DNA of 11,267 nt from Burkholderiales bacterium (lineage in GTDB: Bacteria; Pseudomonadota; Gammaproteobacteria; Burkholderiales; Burkholderiaceae_E): the NCBI GenBank assembly GCA_020348765.1, contig CP070753.1:722438-733704 (forward strand), read 5' to 3'. The position numbers and the translations under genes are program-made. The notes beneath the pieces were generated by a model that made no database searches, was not told where the DNA came from, and saw only the letters and a list, made by a program, of their open reading frames with translations. Shown here one piece after another: positions 6,973-11,267 of the stretch. Numbering within the stretch: the first letter of the stretch is position 1; the number at the start of each line of letters is the position of its first letter.

Positions 6973-6994
6973 ATCCGATCCTATCGATTTCGAT
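6973..6994 (-). promoter_or_regulatory. Candidate operator: inverted repeat plus shared 9-mer
   Basis: On the minus strand ATCGAAATCGAT (6994-6983) contains the arms ATCGA and TCGAT around AA. It is followed by AGG and the rest of GGATCGGAT (6981-6973), which also occurs as its complement in the repeats upstream of dctP. TTTCGAT is also shared by both places on the plus strand (6988-6994 and 5448-5454). Lying just downstream of the candidate -10 element, this is where a repressor would act. The regulator is unknown. Confidence 0.45.
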
Positions 6995-6995
6995 G

Positions 6996-7025
6996 AGATT
7001 AGGCGAGGTCCGGCGCCAATGTCAA
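6996..7025 (-). promoter_or_regulatory. Candidate sigma-70-type promoter of the amidohydrolase/TRAP block
   Basis: A perfect -35 hexamer TTGACA (7025-7020, minus strand) is followed after 18 bases by TAATCT (7001-6996) as a possible -10. It lies about 130 bases before the amidohydrolase start codon, with the inverted repeat and shared 9-mer directly after it. A perfect TTGACA is uncommon in DNA this rich in G+C, which gives the call some weight. The -10 is only a partial match. Confidence 0.45.
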
Positions 7026-7147
7026 CCGGCACGCGACACGGCTTCGGGGGCCTGCGGCACGCCCGATCGGACTCCGCGCCGCACGCTCTGCCGCGCTCCT
7101 CGCCGCCGCTCGCGAAGCTCGCGCGGCACACCCTGCCGCGCTCAGCC

Positions 7148-7167
7148 CGGCCCGGCGCTTCGGGCCG
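7148..7167 (-). terminator. GC-rich hairpin after the tctA remnant
   Basis: CGGCCCG at 7148-7154 pairs perfectly with CGGGCCG at 7161-7167 around a six-base loop, 29 bases past the stop codon of the tctA remnant. No T-run follows, so intrinsic termination is unproven. It would separate tctA transcripts from the amidohydrolase promoter downstream. Confidence 0.3.
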
Positions 7168-7196
7168 CTCCTGGCCGCCGGCGCCGGATCGGCCAC

Positions 7197-8345
7197 TCAG
7201 CCTTCGTCGACGAACACGTCCTCTCGCCCCTTGCGGACCCTCGGGAAGGCGATGATCACCAGCAACAGCACCGCGAGTGCGAGAAACGTCGCGCTGAGCG
7301 GCCGGGTCAGGAGCACACTCGGGTCACCGCGTGCGAGCACCATGCCACGGCGCAGCGACTCCTCCATCATCGGGCCGAGCACGAAGCCCAGCACCATCGG
7401 CGCCGGCTCGCAGTCGAGCTTCGCGCAGACGAAGCCGAACAGGCCGAAGCCGGCCATCAGCACGCAGTCCCAGGCGTTGTTGGTCAGGCTGTAGACGCCG
7501 ACGCACATGAACCCCAGGATCGAGGGGTACAGCAATCGGTACGGCACCTGCAGCACCCTGATCCAAATACCGATCAGGGGCAGGTTCAGCACCACCAGCA
7601 TCAGGTTGCCGACCCACATCGAGACGATCAGACTCCAGAAAAGCTCGGGCTGCTCGCTCATGACGTTCGGCCCGGGCGCGATGCCCTGGATCATCAACGC
7701 ACCGATCATCAGCGCCATCACGACATTGCTCGGGATGCCGAGCGTGAGCATCGGTATGAACGAGGCCTGCGCCCCCGCGTTGTTCGCCGACTCCGGACCG
7801 GCCACGCCTTCGATCGCGCCGTTGCCGAAGCGGCTCGGGTCGCGCGCGATCTTCTTTTCGATCATGTACGAACCGAAAGACGCCAGCAGCGCACCGCCTC
7901 CAGGCAGGATTCCCAAAGCAGAGCCCAGCAACGTGCCGCGCGCGATCGGCCCGGCAGAGCGCCGCAGGTCGTCGCGCGTCGGATACAGGTGCGAGACCTT
8001 GCTCACGAACACCTCGTGCTGGGCTGGCGCCTCGAGGTTGGCCAGGATTTCGGCCACGCCGAACACGCCCATGACCAGCGCCACGAAGCTGACGCCGTCG
8101 ACCAGTTCGTCCACTCCGAACGTGAACCGCAGCATGCCCGAGTTCACGTCCGTGCCGACGAGCCCGAGCAGAATGCCCACCAACACCATCGCGACTGCCT
8201 TGACGAGCGAGCCGCGCGCGAGCACGGTCGCAGCCACGAGGCCCAGTGTCATCAGCGAGAAGTAGTCGAGCTCGCCCACGTGCAATGCCAGCTCGGCGAG
8301 GGGCGGTGCGGCCAGCGCAATCACGAAAGTCGCGACGCAGCCTGC
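7197..8345 (-). pseudogene. tctA: Tripartite tricarboxylate transporter permease (TctA family), 5'-truncated
   Basis: About 380 residues of a TctA-family permease remain. Strong family stretches are VGTDVNSGMLRFTFGVDEL, the GSALGILPGGGALLASFGSY segment, and GPESANNAGAQASFIPMLTLGIPSN with its conserved proline and glycine residues. The C-terminal membrane segments and natural end are present. Family members are about 500 residues, so the first 120-130 residues are missing, including the first half of the inverted-repeat fold. TctA-like sequence can be followed upstream of the nearest GTG (8324) through AGCVATFVIAL to about 8345. There it stops abruptly and the opposite strand becomes an IclR remnant. 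A protein begun at the GTG would lack membrane segments needed for function. No tctB or tctC gene is in the window. In the intact state the three-part system would import tricarboxylates or other organic acids. Confidence 0.85.
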
Positions 8346-8680
8346 GGGTGCTGGTCGAGGAGGGCGCGGTCGAGCCGGTCAACGCGCAGCGCTATGCGGC
8401 ACACCGTCTATCGGTGGAGATGCTGCTCGATCGGGTGCGCAACGCGCGGCTCGAGGGCTACGCGTATGCCGATGCCGGCATCGTTTCCGGAACGCGCGCA
8501 GTCGCCGTGCCGGTGTTCGACGGCCTCGGTCAGGCCATCGCCGCGATCAGCATCGCGGCGATCACCGATCGGCTGGGCAGCGCCCGGCTCGGGAGCCACG
8601 TCGCGCTGATGAGACGCCAGGCAGACGCGATATCGCGGCGCCTGGACGAAGTGACGCGCGCGCGGCGCCGCGTTCCCTGA
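8339..8680 (+). pseudogene. IclR-family transcriptional regulator, C-terminal remnant
   Basis: About 113 residues of the effector-binding domain remain, from SLRVLVEEGAVEPVN through LLDRVRNARLEGYAYADAGIVSGTRAVAVPVFD to GLGQAIAAISIAA and a final helix ending in Arg/Val/Pro. The order (helix with R-x-x-G-Y-A, strand with xAVPVFD, G-x-x-x-AAISI) is the standard end of IclR proteins. Full family members run about 250-270 residues, so the N-terminal winged helix-turn-helix and the first part of the effector domain are absent. Residues read in this frame before 8339 are antisense to tctA and have no family character. Without a DNA-binding domain it cannot work as a regulator, and no ribosome binding site or convincing start is seen. 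It probably once stood divergent to the tct genes. Confidence 0.8.
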
Positions 8681-8718
8681 CCCGGCGCGAAGCGAGTGCA
8701 AAGGCGCGCGCCGCAGAC

Positions 8719-8734
8719 GCCGGCCCGTGCCGGC
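8719..8734 (+). terminator. Short hairpin after the IclR remnant
   Basis: GCCGGC at 8719-8724 and again at 8729-8734 can pair around the tetraloop CCGT, 38 bases after the remnant's stop codon. There is no T-run after the stem. Self-complementary words like this are frequent in such G+C-rich DNA, so the functional call is weak. Confidence 0.22.
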
Positions 8735-8821
8735 CGCGCCCGCGAGACCCTTGCCGCGACCGCCGGACGGGCTCATGCTGACCGCACCGGCGCGCCTTCG
8801 CGCGCGGGACATCACGAAAAC

Positions 8822-8828
8822 GGGGAGG
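8822..8828 (+). promoter_or_regulatory. Ribosome binding site deciding the GYD gene start
   Basis: GGGGAGG followed by CTCCC and ATG is a near-perfect Shine-Dalgarno arrangement. It sets the start at 8834 rather than at upstream in-frame codons, whose translation is Arg/Ala-rich and unlike any domain. Confidence 0.75.
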
Positions 8829-8833
8829 CTCCC

Positions 8834-9130
8834 ATGCCAAGGTACGTGGTGCTGGTCAACTACACCCACGAAGGGATCACGAACGTCAAGGGCGCGCTCG
8901 ACCGACTCGAGGCCAATCGCAAGGCATTCGAGGACATGGGCGTCAGGATCGTCGACTTCTACTGGACCATGGGCCAGTACGACATGGTCGCGGTGATGGA
9001 GGCACCCGACGACGAAACCGCGGAAGCAGCCGCAATGGCGTACGGCACGCGCGGCACCGGCCGCAGTCTCACGATGCGCGCGTTCAGCCCGCAGGAGATG
9101 AGCGCGATTCTCGACAAGGTGCCCGGATAA
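8834..9130 (+). CDS. GYD-domain-containing small protein
   Basis: The 98-residue protein matches the GYD domain family (about 90-110 residues, ferredoxin-like alpha-beta fold, function not established). It opens with the strand MPRYVVLVNYTHEGI, continues through a helix (GALDRLEANRKAFEDMG) and a second strand VRIVDFYWTMGQYDMVAVMEAPDD, where GQYD corresponds to the signature GxYD. It ends with a strand (TGRSLTMRAFS) and a helix. The ATG at 8834 is preceded by GGGGAGG with five bases between, so this start is firm even though the frame is open further upstream. Homologues often occur singly near catabolic or regulatory genes and do not reveal a pathway. It follows the IclR remnant by 153 bp and looks intact. 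Confidence 0.9.
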   Translation: MPRYVVLVNYTHEGITNVKGALDRLEANRKAFEDMGVRIVDFYWTMGQYDMVAVMEAPDDETAEAAAMAYGTRGTGRSLTMRAFSPQEMSAILDKVPG

Positions 9131-9262
9131 GGCAGCCCGAGCGGCCGGGCCGCAGCAGCCGGGGAGCGCGGCGCCGGCTCGATCGCGCGCCCGCTTCCTG
9201 ACCTGGCGCAATCCGATCGCGATTTCCGGCGCCGGCTGACCGTCGGGGGTCGAGGCACCGTC

Positions 9263-9277
9263 CGGGGAGCGTCCCCG
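9263..9277. other. Short hairpin in the GYD-hemerythrin gap
   Basis: CGGGGA at 9263-9268 pairs with TCCCCG at 9272-9277 around a three-base loop. It lies 17 bases before an A+T-rich TATACA (9294-9299), which could be a -10 element for the hemerythrin gene, although no good -35 hexamer is visible. The whole 272-bp gap (9131-9402) otherwise shows no coding character. Confidence 0.2.
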
Positions 9278-9402
9278 CGCGGGCCGCTGCTCCTATACAC
9301 TCGTCGCAGGAGGCCGTGACTCGCGGCGCACCGGGGGTCGGATGCGGGGGCCCGCCGGCGTCGGCGACGGACGGCTGAGTGGACCATGCAACGGGGGGTC
9401 TC

Positions 9403-9957
9403 ATGTCCGAAGCCATCCAGCTCTGGCACACCGAGCACGAATACTTTGCACGTCTTCTGGACGCGCTCGAGCGGCAGATCAAGGCGTTCCAGGCCGCGGA
9501 GTCGCCCGACTACCAGCTGATGCGGGACATCATCTTCTATCTGCATCACTACTCGGACCGCTTCCACCACCCGCGCGAGGACGCCGTGTTCGAGCGCGTG
9601 GCCGAGCGCGACCCGTCGCTGCGCGTAGATGTCGACGCGCTCCGCAAGCAGCACCAGACCCTGGCCAAGTCCGGGGCGCAGTTGCACACGCTGCTCGAGG
9701 AAGTCGAGGGCGGCGCGCTGCTGCCGCGCGACAAGGTGCGTACCGCGGCGAAGGCTTACCTGTCCCAGTACCGCAAGCACATCGAGACCGAGGAAAACGG
9801 GATCATGCAGCGGGCCGACGAGTTGCTGACCGCTGAAGACTGGCAGAGCTCGACCCTGGCCGCGCACAACGAGCCCGATCCGTTGTTCGGCCCGAACCCG
9901 GCCGAACGCTTCCGCGAGTTGCGCCGGCAGCTCGCGCTCGAGTCGCAGGGCGACTGA
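9403..9957 (+). CDS. Hemerythrin-like HHE cation-binding protein
   Basis: The 184-residue protein is predicted to form the four-helix bundle of the hemerythrin/HHE family, with a di-iron site that binds O2 or senses oxygen, NO or iron. Candidate ligands are spaced as in the family: His12 in LWHTEHEYF, His48/His49 and His55/His56 with Glu59 in YLHHYSDRFHHPREDAVFE, His84 in RKQHQTL, and His126 with Glu130 in YRKHIETEENGIM. A C-terminal extension of about 40 residues (GPNPAERFRELRRQL) follows the bundle. I prefer the ATG at 9403, preceded by a G-run (9393-9398) at fitting distance, over an in-frame GTG at 9379. It is 16 bp from the thiolase remnant and could share its transcript. No signalling domain is attached, so its role (oxygen storage, iron or stress response) is open. 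Confidence 0.92.
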   Translation: MSEAIQLWHTEHEYFARLLDALERQIKAFQAAESPDYQLMRDIIFYLHHYSDRFHHPREDAVFERVAERDPSLRVDVDALRKQHQTLAKSGAQLHTLLEEVEGGALLPRDKVRTAAKAYLSQYRKHIETEENGIMQRADELLTAEDWQSSTLAAHNEPDPLFGPNPAERFRELRRQLALESQGD

Positions 9958-9973
9958 TGCCGGACCCCCGGCC

Positions 9974-10848
9974 ATGTCCGACGTCTGCCTGATCGCGACC
10001 GCGTGCACCGCGTTCGGCAAGCAGCCGGACCGCAGCTTCAAGGACTTGTCACGCGAGGCCTGTCTGTCCGTGCTCGCCGCCGCCGGCATGCCGGCGGCGG
10101 CACCGTGTTCATGGACACGTACGCGATGCAGGTCGCCTGCCACATGAAGCGCTTCGGCACCACGCAGCGCCAGATCGCGGCCGGTGCATCCAAGAACCAC
10201 GCGATGGGCGCGCGCAATCCGCTCGCACAGGACCGGTTCGAGGTCACGCCGGAGCAGGTGCTCGAGGACCGCGTCGTCAGCTACCCGCTGACGCGCGCGA
10301 TGTGCGCGCCGATCGGTGACGGTGCGTCCGCGGCGCTGCTGTGCTCGGAGTCCTTCCTGAAGGGGCTGCGGCCCGAGGTGCGGGAGCGCGCGGTGCGCGT
10401 GCGCGCGAGCACACTGGCCGGCGGCAAGTACCGGGCGCTGGACGAGCCGGGCCTGTCCAGCGTCGCCGCACGCAAGGCCTACGCGGCCAGCGGGCTGTCA
10501 CCGGTGGACATCGACCTGGCCGAGGTGCATGACGCGACCTCGTTCTGCGAGATCTACCAGGTCGCGGTGCTCGGTTTCTGCGAGCCCGGGCAGGGGGGCG
10601 CGCTGGTGGAGTCGGGCGAGACCTCGCTCGGCGGCCGGATCCGGGTCGACCTGTCCGGCGGCCTGGTCTCGAAGGGTCACCCGGTCGGGGCGACCGGGCT
10701 TTCGATGGTCCACGAGCTGACGCTGCAGCTGCGCCGCGAGGCCGGCGAGCGCCAGTCGAGCAAGGCCGAACTCGCGCTGGCCGAGAACGGCGGCGGCGTG
10801 ATCGGCTTCGACGAGGCAGCCTGCTCGGCGATCATCCTGCAGCGCTGA
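9974..10848 (+). pseudogene. SCP2/lipid-transfer-type thiolase with internal deletion and frame change
   Basis: The N-terminal piece starts at the ATG at 9974 (MSDVCLIATACTAFGKQPDR, then SFKDLSREACLSVLAAAGM). Its frame then runs to a stop at 10145-10147. The rest of the protein is in another frame from about 10090: TVFMDTYAMQVACHMKRFGTTQRQIA, APIGDGASAALLCSE, HDATSFCEIYQ, and GGLVSKGHPVGATG near the C-terminus with its conserved Gly-His-Pro. Intact members of this thiolase group are near 390 residues. Here 100-odd residues are missing between the two pieces, including the region with the catalytic cysteine that takes the acyl group. The enzyme would otherwise cleave or form beta-ketoacyl-CoA thioesters. 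The join is a perfect palindrome (10076-10101). An internal start (for example the ATG at 10111) could still give a C-terminal fragment, but not an active thiolase. Confidence 0.82.
10076..10101. repeat. Perfect 26-bp palindrome at the thiolase deletion join
   Basis: The left arm GCCGCCGCCGGCA (10076-10088) is followed immediately by its exact reverse complement TGCCGGCGGCGGC (10089-10101), with no loop. The next outward bases do not pair. It sits exactly where the N-terminal thiolase frame ends and the downstream frame takes over. The arms may have been inverted repeats in the parent gene, brought together when the DNA between them was lost. Confidence 0.9.
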
Positions 10849-11267
10849 GCAGCGCGCCCGCGGCCGCGTCGATCGCCTCGCGCAGCGTTTGCACGATCAG
10901 CTCCACGTGATCCTCGCCGATCGTGTACGGCGGGCCGAGCAGGATCGCGTCGCTGACCGGCCCGGAGCCGGCCGGATAGACCCACAGGTCGCGTTCCAGC
11001 GCGGCTCCCGCGACGCGCGCGGCAAACTCGACCGAGCGCGCGAACGGCTGACCGCTGCTCCGGTCGGCCACCAGCTCGACACCCTGCATCAGGCCCAGGC
11101 CGCGAATGTCCGAGACCAGCGGATGCCCGCCGAGAACCTCTTCGAGGCGCGTGCGCAGCCGTGCCCCGATCGTCGCGGCGCGCTCGAGCAGCCGCTCGGT
11201 GCGCATGATCTCGAGCACCCGTCGGCTGACCGCGCACCCGGCATCGTGCGCCGAGAACGTGTAGTAC
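10832..11267 (-). CDS. Class III (PLP-dependent) aminotransferase, C-terminal part
   Basis: The frame enters from the right edge and gives about 144 residues up to a stop at 10832. It reads as the small C-terminal domain of a fold-type I class III aminotransferase: YYTFSAHDAGCAVSRRVLEIM (equivalent to the family's T-x-S-x-H-x-x-x-C-A stretch and following helix), the helix RLRTRLEEVLGGHPLVSDIRG, LGLMQGVELVADR (the usual GLGLMxGVEL), and the end SDAILLGPPYTIGEDHVELIV, matching the family's final ILxPPLxI...I pattern. The PLP-binding lysine and the N-terminal two-thirds lie outside the window, so the substrate (omega-amino acid, diamine or amino-ketone) is unknown. It converges on the thiolase remnant and overlaps its end by 17 bp. 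Confidence 0.88.
   Translation of the reverse strand, partial: YYTFSAHDAGCAVSRRVLEIMRTERLLERAATIGARLRTRLEEVLGGHPLVSDIRGLGLMQGVELVADRSSGQPFARSVEFAARVAGAALERDLWVYPAGSGPVSDAILLGPPYTIGEDHVELIVQTLREAIDAAAGALLSAAG

Larger units (their letters stand above)
6867..7196. other. 330-bp gene-free interval with the control region of the amidohydrolase block
   Basis: No frame here looks coding on either strand. The part nearest the amidohydrolase (about 6960-7030) is distinctly A+T-richer than the rest. It holds a candidate promoter, an inverted repeat and a copy of the 9-mer found upstream of dctP. The part nearest the tctA remnant is very G+C-rich and holds a 7-bp hairpin (7148-7167). Confidence 0.7.

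Noticed and set aside
8246..8338. N-terminal extension of the IclR remnant from an upstream ATG
   Set aside because: This stretch is antisense to the TctA coding sequence and reads as Arg/Ala/Ser-rich shadow with no helix-turn-helix.
8336..8346. 11-bp palindrome at the tctA/iclR join as proof of a palindrome-driven deletion
   Set aside because: Five-base arms are expected often by chance in this composition, so I mention it only as a weak parallel to the 26-bp palindrome.
6519..8609. Almost 700-codon plus-strand open frame
   Set aside because: It crosses the start of the amidohydrolase gene, the control region and the tctA remnant in antisense, and has no recognisable domain. It also differs in frame from the IclR remnant.
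9974..10147. Separate small protein of about 57 residues
   Set aside because: Its first 39 or so residues are a thiolase N-terminus and the rest is out-of-frame thiolase sequence, so it is part of the broken gene.
8959..10200. Minus-strand open frame spanning GYD and hemerythrin genes
   Set aside because: It is antisense to two recognised plus-strand genes with good ribosome binding sites.

Overview
The window is about two-thirds G+C, and almost every real reading frame ends its codons in G or C. The families present (TRAP and tricarboxylate-type transporters, a Rieske oxygenase, an IclR regulator, a SCP2-type thiolase, a class III aminotransferase) suggest an environmental proteobacterium, most likely a Burkholderiales-type betaproteobacterium. 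That placement is an inference from composition and gene content. There is no rRNA, tRNA, CRISPR array, phage gene or insertion sequence that I can see.

Left and centre (352-6866, all on the minus strand): a catabolic block read right to left. It holds a metal-dependent amidohydrolase, a complete TRAP transporter in the order binding protein (DctP), small permease (DctQ), large permease (DctM), then a SnoaL/NTF2-fold protein and a Rieske non-heme iron oxygenase alpha subunit. A good candidate promoter lies just upstream of the amidohydrolase. A second control region with 10-bp repeats lies before dctP, and a 14-bp tandem repeat lies before the Rieske gene. The simplest reading is uptake of a small organic anion by the TRAP system, followed by hydrolysis and ring or side-chain oxidation. 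The substrate cannot be told from sequence. On the plus strand at the extreme left is the C-terminal end of an unrecognised protein (1-188).

Right half (7197-10848): this part shows decay. A tripartite tricarboxylate transporter permease (TctA family, minus strand) has lost its first 120-130 residues. An IclR-type regulator (plus strand) has lost its DNA-binding half. Both are cut at the same point, near 8336-8346, so the two remnants are joined head to head. They are followed by an intact GYD-domain protein and an intact hemerythrin-like HHE protein, both on the plus strand with good ribosome binding sites. Next is a SCP2/lipid-transfer-type thiolase that has lost a large internal block, including the catalytic-cysteine region. 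Its two halves are in different frames, and the join is a perfect 26-bp palindrome. A class III aminotransferase runs in from the right edge on the minus strand and overlaps the thiolase end by 17 bp.

I see no clear new defence or mobile system. The points most worth following are the two deletion junctions, one or both of which could be assembly artefacts; the phased repeats upstream of dctP with a 9-mer shared by the amidohydrolase promoter region; and the uncharacterised amidohydrolase/TRAP/SnoaL/Rieske combination.
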